Origin: Collybia mongolica
Taxonomy: Eukaryota > Basidiomycota > Agaricomycetes > Agaricales > Clitocybaceae
DNA length: 64,000 nt
NCBI GenBank assembly: GCA_013420905.1
Contig: JAAXNY010000004.1
Coordinates: 3,534,001 to 3,598,000, forward strand
Direction of reading: 5' to 3'
A program made the position numbers and the translations under genes. Below the pieces are notes generated by a model that saw only the letters and a program-made list of their open reading frames with translations, had not been told where the DNA came from and did not search any database. Positions 45,137 to 55,201 of this stretch are shown piece after piece. Within the stretch, counting starts at the first letter, position 1; every line of letters begins with the position of its first letter.

Positions 45137-46808
45137 ATGTCCTCTTTCCAAACGCGCTCACCGTCCAAATTCACCCTGGATATTGGCTTTGCCTTTCCTC
45201 TCCTGGTTGCTGGCAGATTTTTACTTTCATTAACAAGACTTCCACATGTATTAAAATACGACCACCAGCTTTCTTCGCCCCTCACATCATACTTCAACTG
45301 TGCGTGGCGAACTCAGTACGCGCCTACGAAACAACTCATACTGCTGTAGTACAAGAGGGGATCTATCTGTTCAAGAATGGCGTTGACCCATATTCCGGGG
45401 GCGCTTTCAGACACGTATGTAGCCTTCATATCTCCCGCGATCCAGACTTTGACGACGAACTCTACAGTCACCTCTTTTTCTATCCCTCTTCACGACAATG
45501 CTTCCTCCATCCGGATTGGGCTCATTAATATTATGGACGTTCGGGGATGCCGTTGGAGCATGGGCTATGATTCAGATCTGGAGGGCAAGGCAGCGGGTTT
45601 CGAGCAGCCAACGCGACAGCTTGATTGCAGCCTTGTGTGTGTTTTCTCTGCGTTTGGTGTGAACTAACGTTCGAGCAAATTCCAGATATCTTTTTAACCC
45701 GTATCTATTCTTGCCGAGCTTGGCTCATTCAACGTCATCTTTCGATAATGCTCTCATGCTCGTCTCGTTGATGTTCGCCGGCCAAGGTATGATCGCTCCA
45801 TTCACTGGTCTCGTCACTCACAATATACACGTTGCAGGCCGAGCATCAGCTTGTTTGCTGGCGCTATCTTTCCTCGTCCATATTTCTTTGTCCTCAATAT
45901 TAGTCCTCGCACCCATCCTACTTCTCCTCATCACAAGTCCTGTATCCCGTCTAGCCTCCCCACAGCCCTTGACTGCTTTGGGTGCTCAGTTTTGGAAACT
46001 AGGCCCATTGCTTGCGGAATTCACCGTGTATTTTTCTGCTTTCACCCTTATCTCCACTCTCGTAGCTGGAAACTGGACATGGATACCACAGACTTGGGGC
46101 GCCACGTTTGTCATCTACATCCTCTAATTTCGTGTCTCTAATGTCCCCTTTCATGTAGTCTAACCCTTCCCGATCTTACTCCTAACACCGGACTATGGTG
46201 GTATTTCTTCACTGAGATGTTCGATCACTTTCGCCCCATGTTCTTGATGGTCTTCTCTGTAAGTTTTCGTCTCGCAGATGGTTGTACTGAACCATTCATT
46301 CAATTTCACAGGTACATCTACTCATGTACATTGCACCGATATGCATCAAGTTCCAGTGAGTACTGCAACCTGACGAAGCTCTCCGGTTTATTTGAGCCAC
46401 TTAGATACGACCCTTTATTCGCCGCATTCTTACTAATAGGCGTTCTGGGGACTTTCAAGTCATATCCCAGCTTATCCGACCCTGGCTTATTCTTGAGCAT
46501 GATCACTATCTTTCCTGAGCTATACCCATGTACGTATACCAATTATCTTGTAGGGAGTCACCTTAAACATTTACACAGATTTTCGGCACCCCATCGTTAC
46601 CGCACTACTTCATCTCCACGCATCCCTTCTGATGCCCCTTTTCAATAGTCTCTGGCTTAATCAAGGGACAGGAAATGCTAATTTCTTTTACGCCTCTACC
46701 TTGGTCTTCGCATGCTCCAACGGAGCAGCACTGGTCGATTGTATATGGGCGGGACTGCGGATTGCCATTGGCGAGGAAGAGGACGGGTATACAGTTGTGC
46801 AAGAATAA
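45137..46808 (+). CDS. GAB1: GPI transamidase subunit PIG-U
   Basis: PIG-U (yeast Gab1/Cdc91) is a polytopic ER subunit of the complex that attaches GPI anchors. The start at 45137 reads MSSFQTRSPSKFTLDIGFAF and leads into the first membrane helix. The signature EGIYLFKNGVDPYSGGAFRH is present, then LYLFNPYLFLPSLAHSTSSF, DNALMLVSLMFAGQG, GNWTWIPQTWGAT, LTPNTGLWWYFFTEMFDHFR, then YDPLFAAFLLIGVLGTFKSY and LSDPGLFLSMITIFPELYPY. The family motif FFTEMFDHFR is exact. The C-terminus is GEEEDGYTVVQE with the stop at 46806-46808. About nine exons; most introns are 50-60 nt. Its promoter region must overlap the tRNA-Val gene. Confidence 0.93.
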
Positions 46809-46908
46809 CTCTACAATCGAAAGTTCGTGTGTGGACATGGTTTGATGTAGTGTTCTATGAGTGATCAAATGGCATCGTGAATCTTGGGAGAAAATACATG
46901 GTAGAGAT

Positions 46909-49166
46909 CTAGAGAGGCTCCAGAGGGGGCAGTGGGAGTAGGAGATCCTCCACGATCTGAGGGTCCACAGGGATGTGGGCCTTGCGTAGGTAATCGTCAT
47001 TCCTACGCGTCAGGATGAGCGCGATCCAAGAGCAAGGTGCCAATGGCTCACGTACCAAAACTGTTGTTTCGTAATTTGGATCAATGTCAATGTATTGGCG
47101 ACTTATATGAAAGAAAAGAACCTTTGAATAGTGTCGGCTTCCCGAATCGCATCTTGGACTCAAGATTAGTCGACCTGATGACAACGAGAGATTGATATTA
47201 CTTACAAGATAGTGACGACCCTCTGTCCTTCCGCCCAACCCATCCGCCGAACGAGCTTTACACATGCGACGAGATTACAGGCGCTGCTCGACCCTAGGAA
47301 GAGGCCGTCGTTTTTGACCAGGTAGCGGGACATGGAGACGGCTTCTGCATCCGTTATTCTGCAACAATATTAAGTGGAAATGATGCAGGAAAGTATGGTT
47401 TGATGATACCGGAATGCATCGTCGATGATTGGAAGTGCAAGATCTATGTTGTTTGTCAACCTGTTGATGCCACTACAGGCCTAGCCGGTCAGGTCGTGTG
47501 TCCCTTTCTGAAAGAGGATGGGCACATACATGCCTTCCACGACTGTGTCAACTTGGTGTCTTCGTTTGGTGCCTTCGGTTTCTTTGCGGTCAAACATCAC
47601 ACCGTGCTTTACCTGCAAAGGTCTGTCAGAGGCAACATGGAAGGTGTAGCCGATTTATTCAAACCTTATTGTATAAACCACTTCCCTCGGGGTCAGACAA
47701 GGCGACAACGACGTTTTCATCCTTAGACTTGATATATTGACCAATTCCAGCGATTGTTCCACCGGTTCCTGGATGGAAAGACTTGGAGTGTGGATGCAGA
47801 ATACGCGAGAGGAGTGAGAAGTACCTGCGCCACTCACAAACGCATTCAAGTGCCCATTCGTTTGTCGCCAAATTTCTGGACCAGTGCCATTATAATGTGC
47901 CTCATAATTGCTACGGTTCTATATACAATCACGATCAGATGATTCCGCGGAAGAGGGATATTACAGTACTTCAAATTGGTCCGCAAAGTATCCTCTCGGC
48001 TTGTTTAAGTATTCATACTTGCTTTGTGGATCTTCCATATCGAAGTCGACGCGTGATGCAGTAGTTGTTACTAGTACAGAAGCAGAGTTAGATTCCACAA
48101 TATTTGGCCGCTTCTTTTTCGAGTTAGGGCTGTTCTTGTCAGTTGAATCGGAGCGTCCAAATTTCGCAGCTCGCTGCCTCGCGAGATTCTGTACGTGTAT
48201 AGTCAGTAGACATGGGTTGGGGGGAGTTATGAACGGGACTCACAACATACTGGATGAAAGGAAGCCATGAGTCAAGGGTTCAAAATTGTAGAGTAGGAGG
48301 GTTCGCACCTGCTTCTTGTCGACGATACTGGCGGGTCGGACCTTTTCTACATCTGCACCAAGAGCTTTGAGTGCCTTCACCTTCTCTTCCGCCACATCGT
48401 CCGGCATGATGATGGCTACCATGATTTGTAAACGGGGCACGAACACTCAAGGCTGTGACCACTTACTACAATCGTATCCCCTGATTCTCGAAACCGTCAG
48501 GCTTTATTGTCATCGTCAATATACCACAGATCTCACCTCGCACGAGCAATCGTAGCAATGGAGATGCCCGTCGAGCCCACTGTTCCTTCATAGATACGTG
48601 AACCAGTGTGGGGGCGGAGGAGGCCTAGCCGTTCGGCGTCGTCGATCACTGCGAATCGCGTTACTTCAAATTGGTGGGTGGGCCTATGATCCGTCGTCAC
48701 TCACTTCGGAGGGCGACACGGTCCTTTACGCTACCTCCTGGATTCAGGAACTGGCTCGGATCGTCAGAAAGCGATCACGGAGCACTGATTGAGTACCCAC
48801 CTCGGCCTTCCCAAGGATTTCGACACCAAGAGCATCACTTAGTGAATTTATTCTGATAAGTGGTGTGTTTCCTTCATTACGGTGTTGCATCAGCGAACGG
48901 CCGATGCACTATGGGACAGAGGTGGACATACCTATCAGCCCAGAGACTCCTGACAGTATCTCATCGCTCCGCAGTTCAATAGACCGTGATTCGAATTCAG
49001 TGGGGAGGCGTTTTTGGCGACGTCGGCGTGATTGGATATAAAGGTTAAATGATGTTGAGGTCAGCGAGAGCGAGAAGCCAATGAGGACACCATAGAGAAC
49101 GTGTCTTGTCGTGGACGGGGATGGCCAGCGGATCCATGAAGGGATTTTGAGTGGAAACCAGATCAT
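46909..49166 (-). CDS. MCY1: membrane-anchored cysteine synthase (Mcy1 / cysteine synthase 2 type)
   Basis: This is a PLP-dependent fold-type II enzyme. The N-terminus from 49166 (MIWFPLKIPSWIRWP) contains a membrane helix, LYGVLIGFSLSLTSTSFNLY, followed by a basic stretch. Yeast Mcy1 is similarly built and sits on the mitochondrial outer membrane. The catalytic part has GLIGNTPLIRI-like start, FLNPGGSVKDRVAL with the PLP lysine, YEGTVGSTGISIATIA, IIMPDDVAEEKVKALKALGA, FVSGAGTGGTIAGIGQYIKS, DPEGSGLYNKV and VACVKLVRRMGWAEGQRVVT. The C-terminus is AHIPVDPQIVEDLLLPLPPL then EPL. Roughly ten exons; the first and the central junctions were inferred from the family pattern. It converges with PIG-U, 100 bp between stops. 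Confidence 0.88.
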
Positions 49167-49549
49167 CGAAGGACTGGATCATGGAATAAAGTTCGAAAGG
49201 ATCTTTGGCTTCCACTCTGATTATTTATTAATTTACTCAAGTCTGATGTACAATCGTTTTCTCGACTCAGAGCTCGTTGACGCTCAACCCATCGTTCTCG
49301 CATCCAGAGTCTCAGCAATTTCCATTGCGAGCCGTTGTCAACCCACGAAACCCCCATAGCCTAGTAATGTATATTCTCTAGGTGGTAGGTAGTACACGCA
49401 AGCCCCCGGCCAGAATGATACCCGGAGCCACGATGGTGAACCTGACAGCAGCCTGGCCAGAACTTTCGATATGAACGCTTTGAGAGACCACATGCGCCTT
49501 AGTCTTGGTTGTTCAAGCATGTGATGACGCGACTTCCTGACTAAACTCT
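49167..49549. other. divergent promoter region
   Basis: This lies between the cysteine synthase start and the first CoA-binding gene. Shadow frames only. Confidence 0.5.
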
Positions 49550-50226
49550 ATGTTGCTACGATCTTCAAGCTCACTAACTTGGACCATCGCCCCCACATTT
49601 CTATTCCACCATTCGAAGCGCACCATGACCACAGAATCAATGAAAGCGATTCAGAAGGCGTTCTTGGCCGCGCCCGCTTTTGCTGTTGTCGGAGCATCGA
49701 AAGATCAGACAAAATATGGAACGAGGGTACGCCGCAGCCCGAGGAGTGCCAAATTTCGGAGGAATCTTACAAAATAACCGTCAGGTTTTGAACTGGTACA
49801 AGGCACGCAACTTTGATATCACACCAGTACACCCCGTAAGTCTCCACGATTGTCCCCTCGTGCCTCGCTTCTTACTGCAGCCGGGTTATCTAGAAAGAAG
49901 TAGAGTTGGAGGGCATCAAGACATTAAATAACATCTCACAGTTGCCTTCCCCGACAACAACATCCGTGAGCATCATAACACCCCCAAAGGTGAACCTTGA
50001 CTCGCTTCCGTCATCTGTAGTCACTACTCTTATGACAACTCCGTAGGTTACTCTTGGTATTCTTCAACAAGCCAAAGAGTTGTCCATTCCTGCGCTCTGG
50101 CTTCAGCCAGGGGCTGAGGACGCCGCCGTCATCGACTACGTCAAAGAGAACGAGATGAGTGACCGTGTTATCTATGGGGGCCCGTGCATTTTAGTCGAGG
50201 GGGACGGGGTCCGAAGTATGTTATAA
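49550..50226 (+). CDS. CoA-binding-domain protein, copy 1
   Basis: The CoA_binding Rossmann domain here resembles bacterial YccU and the alpha subunit of succinyl-CoA ligase, standing alone. The start at 49550 gives MLLRSSSSLTWTIAPTFLFH, an N-terminus free of acidic residues that may be a mitochondrial presequence; a second Met (MTTESMKAIQ) is at 49625. The core is FLAAPAFAVVGASKDQTKYG, then after an intron VLNWYKARNFDITPVHP, VELEGIKTLNNISQLPSPTT, TSVSIITPPK, VTLGILQQAKELSIPALWLQ, PGAEDAAVIDYV and YGGPCILVEGD, stop at 50224-50226. No catalytic residue set is known for such proteins, and the function is unknown. Four exons. A paralogue follows 300 bp downstream. Confidence 0.88.
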
Positions 50227-50528
50227 TTTTGCAAAGCTTCTAAAGGCATGACTATCGCACATCGTATCATTGAAGCACTACACTCATAACACTATATTTT
50301 TCGATAAGAATCTCTAATTTATCATGGTGTGCCTTGCGCCGTCCGCGGAAGTGAGTGCACTACATAGTATCGAGTATCTTGGACAGTGGTCGTTGTCCCG
50401 ATCACGTCAAGCAAAGTTGTTATTTAGGGCCCTATTTAAACAGCGCACCAAGGAGGCTGGAACGTCCAGCCTTTTTTACTCCCCAGATTATCGGCAACTT
50501 TGTCACTGCTTTTACTCAAGGATCTTAC

Positions 50529-51143
50529 ATGATGTCCGCCACAGCAATAAGATTGAAACAGGAACGATTTCTCGCTGCTTCACATTTTGCGGTCGTCGGG
50601 GCGTCCCAAGATCAGTCAAGGCGAGCTTCGAAGGTAACTGGTGATGGTCATTATTAGGATAAAATCTGACGCTAAACATTTGTAGGTGCTGGGGTGGTAC
50701 CGTGACAAACATATGAATGTCATCCTGGTGCATCCAGTGGGAGGCATTCCAATACCATTGTGACATCTTCTAATCCGTGGCCCTAGAAGGTTAAACAATT
50801 AGATGGGATAAACGCTGTACCCTCACTATATAGCCTTCCTTCCCCAACAACAACAGCCATTAGCATCTCAACTGTACCCTTCGTATGTTACCTGTCTTGA
50901 TCATGGGCCCATTGTTTAGCTTACATTGCCTTACAGATAACACTCTCACTAATAAAGCAAGCTAGCTCAATATCTGTTCATTCAATATGGATCCAGCCCG
51001 GTGCATGTGATTCCTCAGTAATACAATACATCGAAGAGAACAATTTATACGAGAAGGTCATCTGGGGGGGGCCGTGTATACTGGAGGAAGGTGATGAGAT
51101 TGTGGGGGACCAATGGTTCCATGAGATACATGAACAAACTTGA
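50529..51143 (+). CDS. CoA-binding-domain protein, copy 2 (tandem paralogue)
   Basis: The start at 50529 reads MMSATAIRLKQERFLAASHF, then AVVGASQDQSRRASK. After an intron near 50634-50685, VLGWYRDKHMNVILVHPV appears, then LDGINAVPSLYSLPSPTTTA, ISISTVPF, ITLSLIKQASSISVHSIWIQ, PGACDSSVIQYIEENNLYEK and VIWGGPCILEEGDE, ending HEIHEQT with the stop at 51141-51143. The exon borders match copy 1, so this is a tandem duplicate. It has no presequence, unlike copy 1. The Asn-Lys-Tyr segment after GASKDQ in copy 1 is replaced by RRASK. It appears intact, so both copies may be expressed in different compartments (inference). Confidence 0.82.
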
Positions 51144-51668
51144 TATCTACAACATAGACAACGGATGATAATGCGTCTGCTATTTGGAATCTTCGATATG
51201 TACTGCCGCGACGCGCCAAATCACGCGGGAGGTACATCGCTACACGTGACACTGAAACCTGTCAGGTAATTTTGGAGGCAGCTTGCTTAAGCTCAACATT
51301 TTTATGTACAGAAACATTGCTCCCTTCCGTGCAACGATGCCCATATAGCCAGTTAAAACGACAGCACCCCATTATTCACGACTCGCGGCACCACCAATAA
51401 CACCCAATTTGGCATCGATTGCTTTGGAATCACTCTCGTGATACTGGTTGCGACGGGAAAAGTTCAAGGAGAAATCAGCGACGACAACGAGCGCATCCGT
51501 CACCTCAATTGATGTTATAACAGGACCATTGACTAAATAACAAACGATCAAGGCACTGCAGTGTCTCTAGAATAGCATATTAGTCCCTACTTTGGGTTGA
51601 TGCTGACCACTCCAGCTAGGCTCCACTACTTCTCCCCACGTTCCCTACATCGTCTACAGTGACCCGCC
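51144..51668. other. intergenic upstream of the chitinase gene
   Basis: No gene seen. The last 30 bases before the chitinase ATG are CT-rich (TCCCCACGTTCCCTACATCG), common just upstream of fungal starts. Confidence 0.5.
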
Positions 51669-53366
51669 ATGTTACATTCACTTTCGTTCTTTTTACTGCT
51701 TGTACCGACGGTTGTTGTTGTTTCCGACTTGACTCAGGGCTTGGTTTTGAGAGGCTCTGAGGGCTCCCCATCGGTGGCCGCCGTGGCGGAACCAATGGTT
51801 TCCACTGCGTGGTACGCTGGCTGGCATGTCACAGATTTCCCCTTGTCCGCCATAAACTGGTCGAAATATACCCAAATGACTTATGCCTTCGCGTGAGTTC
51901 ACCATTCTTCCGATAAGGCGAAGTCATTAACGAACTCCCCTAGCGTAACGACCCCAGATCCTGCCATGATATCCGTCGTGGAGTTAGACGAAATCTTGAT
52001 ACCTCAATTTGTAGCTGCCGCGCACAAGAACGTGAGTGTAAGACTACTTCAAAGGCTGTAGTTGATATTGTTTGTGTTTATCAGAAAGTCAAAGCAAGCT
52101 TGTCGATTGGGGGATGGACGGGTTCAAGATGGTTCTCCTCCAACGTTGGCTCTGCCCGAAACCGAACTGCGTTTGTGAAGTCGGTGAATGGGCTTATCAA
52201 AAAGTACAAGTTAGACGGAGTTGACTTTGAGTGCGTGAACTTCTCTAGCTTTCGTCTGATTTCCACAACTAAGCAAAATAGTTGGGAATATCCTGGCCGT
52301 CAAGGCATAGGTTGCAATCTCGTCAACTCGAACGATACGGCCCACTTTCTCTCTTTTCTTCAGGAACTCCGGCAATCCCTCAGTTCTAATGTAACCCTCT
52401 CGGCCGCAACGGATGTAACACCATTTGTGGGGCCATCCGGAACCCCTTCTCCGGATATTTCGGAGTTTAGCAAAGTCCTTGATTACATCGCCATCATGAA
52501 CTATGACCTCAAATCAACTCCCTCGACAGGTGCTGGCCCGAATGCTCCTTTAGATGATGCCTGTGCACCTTCAGGTAGCCAATTTGGCTCGGCCGCTTCA
52601 GCCGTCTCCGCTTGGACAGCCGCCGGCATGCCATTCGATAAAATCGTCTTGGGAGTCCCTGCATATGGACACTCCTACCGCGTTGCCCCTGCCGATGCTT
52701 TTGTGAGAGGGTCGAACACAACGCTAGCGCCGTTCCCATCCTATGACTCAAATAATAAGCCTCCTGGAGACAAGTGGAATGGCGAGGGCGGCCCGGATAT
52801 ATGTGGTGTTTACCAACCCCCAGGCGGGGTCTACGCGTATCCAAGTCTGGTCGAGGATGGATTTCTGAATTCAGATGGATCTGTCAAAGACGGGATTGCG
52901 TATCGATATGATGACTGTAGCGAAACTGTCAGCACCCTCTGTCCTTCATCATTTCGTTCTGACAATTTTCACCAAAGCCGTATGTCTATAATCCTGAAAC
53001 CGAGACCCTGGTAACGTTCGACAATCCGCAGTCGTTCGCTTCGAAAGGTGACTTTATCAAAACGATGGGCTTAAAAGGCTTCGCCATGTGGGAGGCAGCT
53101 GGCGATCCAAATAACATCTTGATCAACGCAATCCGTGAGTATCGGGGTTGTGAGGATCTTGCCTCATGTCTGAGTATATCTTTACAGTTAACGGAACGAT
53201 GAATGGTGCTCCACGTACCCCAAAGTCGCCTGCCCCGGGAGCAACGACTTCGTCGAAATCATCAGGTTCTAGCAGCCTTTCTTGGCCTCGTCCATACCTA
53301 GTGGTGAACGGGATGGGACTAATTTCAGTACCTGGGCTCGTAATGTGTGGTTGGGCTTTGCTCTAA
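51669..53366 (+). CDS. secreted GH18 chitinase, possibly GPI-anchored
   Basis: This family 18 glycoside hydrolase degrades chitin. The signal peptide is MLHSLSFFLLLVPTVVVVSD. The mature enzyme starts the barrel with STAWYAGWHVTDFPLSAINW. The SxGG motif is SLSIGGWTGSRWF. The catalytic motif is DGVDFDWEYPG; its last Asp and Trp are joined across an intron (about 52231-52281), and the acid/base glutamate is present. The substrate-floor piece is VLDYIAIMNYDL, and FDKIVLGVPAYGHSYRVAP and KGFAMWEAAGDPNNI follow. The last exon encodes a Ser/Pro-rich linker (PAPGATTSSKSSGSSSLSWP) and a hydrophobic end, ISVPGLVMCGWALL, which looks like a GPI-attachment signal. The last junction (after NAI, near 53135-53186) is the least certain. 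Confidence 0.9.
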
Positions 53367-54772
53367 ATGGAAACGTTAACATGCATGTATACTTCCCCAC
53401 ATGGGCAGAAGGCATCGGAGGAGTCTCGGACGTTAAGGATTTGACTTTGTGCCCTTTTTGGGGTTCCATCGTGGGTTCATCGTGTTTTGTAGGAAAGCCA
53501 GTTCGTTGGAGCCACATTCCCCTGCATTAATCCCTCCCAAGATTTTTCTTCTACCACATTCTGCTCATGTACAGTTATATCAGTTCCCCGGCGGCCCTTA
53601 GCGGAGCCGATAATTTTTGGGTTTCAAGAATTATCGCATAAAGTCGCTTCAAGCTCCTTCTGGCCATCTTACGGTATGGTGCCAGCCTAACACAATTATG
53701 AAATCTCCCTGTAATAATCGTTCATGTTCTCAGGTCCCGTGGCTTCACCACCAGATGGACGGGTCTAAATACGATGCGTATGCGTGACGAACGTTGGTAT
53801 GTCAATCGCCCCTTTTTATCAATCTAGTTGGTACCAAAGCTGACTTACGCAAGACAAGTTGGTTCCCTTTCTAGTGATCGTTAGAAGCAGTTTGCGGTTC
53901 TGGCTTCGTCCGAGTGTCAACCCGCTTCACGACACGAGCCAAGAGCTCCGACTTCACACCTTGTCTTGTTTCAAATATATATTCTCTGGCACTGCCATTC
54001 AAGTTATGGGCGCAACGCAGCCCCAGGTTCCTTGCAATGATCCTTGGGCCTGGGGTAAATACAACGTTGTGTTCCCTTCCCCGTGCGCGCCCGTCAAGTG
54101 CGGACGCCTTGCGACTTCGAGGCTCCCCAACGGCTGGTCATTGTAATCCTTTTGGTGGCGGGCACGCGCGAGCCACGTTCCTTTGGTTTATTGGGTACTT
54201 TGCCGTGCCGTGGATATGTCGGTTCCCTTTGACATATCCCATCAATGAAGTTTGATCCCTTTCAGGTCTCCAAGCGACGTCTACCTTTTCATGATGAGCC
54301 CTCAGGCCCAGAAAATTTTCTTGGTTAAATCGATTTCATTTTATTAACTGCCGGTATCTCAGCACCCAATGGCCTTTTGTGGACTTGCGACGTCCCATCC
54401 CTTCATCGCGTGGTCAGAATGCTCGAACCCTTCTCTCTATGATAATAGCCTCATTGCACGCAAAGTATGCCGTCCTAAAACGGCATGTTCCGATTTTGCG
54501 TGTCTACCATGCCTTTCAACTTTCCTGATTTAGGTGCTCCCTTTGTTCTGTTACTTACCCGTCGGTGTGAATGATTGACCCCTAGAATTATCTGTCTGTC
54601 TGGGCTCCTACACACTCATGCTATCTTGCCTCGCCCCTTGCCCGAGGATTAAGTATATAAATGGACCCCTCCAGTTCCTGTCATCATCTCGATCCCCTCA
54701 CGACCGATGTACGCTCAATTTACTTGAAGTCCTCCCCTGATTCTAAGATATCATAGCCCAATTTGCGCGCAG
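53367..54772. other. intergenic, no gene seen
   Basis: Frames at 53859-54255 have no recognisable domain. TATATAAA at 54655-54661 is a TATA-like element about 110 nt upstream of the next ATG. Confidence 0.5.
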
Positions 54773-54973
54773 ATGACCTCGACTTCACCGCCACTGCGTA
54801 GCATTCGGAAGCAGTCTTTTCCGCCCAGTCCTAATCCATCACCTGCACAAGCCATTGCTGATGCTTGGCAGCGGGAAACTTCCGAAAATCAGGAAAAGTG
54901 GAAGAAAATCAATGCGGCGGTTGGTACGAGGTATGCAACGCCTGCAAGAAATGCACCGAAACCGAAGATGTAG
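54773..54973 (+). CDS. possible 66-residue protein, unknown
   Basis: The frame reads MTSTSPPLRSIRKQSFPPSP, then AQAIADAWQRETSENQEKWK and ends ARNAPKPKM. It is charged, with a helix-like middle and no membrane or zinc motif. A TATA-like element upstream at 54655 supports a transcript. I recognise no family. It converges with the C2H2 gene. It could be a real small protein or one exon of a longer one. Confidence 0.38.
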   Translation: MTSTSPPLRSIRKQSFPPSPNPSPAQAIADAWQRETSENQEKWKKINAAVGTRYATPARNAPKPKM

Positions 54974-55201
54974 CGCTGCGTCGGACGGTAAGCAATTACA
55001 CATCGTGGCCCATTCTAGTGAAGCCAAGTCGCATCAGGTTACTATTTCCTCAGCGCCATTGTCGCAAAGAAAAGAGGGCGCATGCCTTCAGCATCAAGTC
55101 AACAGAGATGCATGAACTTAGCTGTGGTATTTATTAATCAAATTGTTGTATTATTTGTAGAAATCGGATTGACGCACTTGTACAATACCACTTTGACCAT
55201 A

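Noticed and set aside
44977..45528. 183-codon plus-strand frame starting in the right tRNA
   Set aside because: Its N-terminus is the translated tRNA-Val, repeated in the frame over the left tRNA; the real gene here is PIG-U in other frames.
53282..53530. 82-codon frame after the chitinase
   Set aside because: It overlaps the last chitinase exon in another frame and has no known motif.
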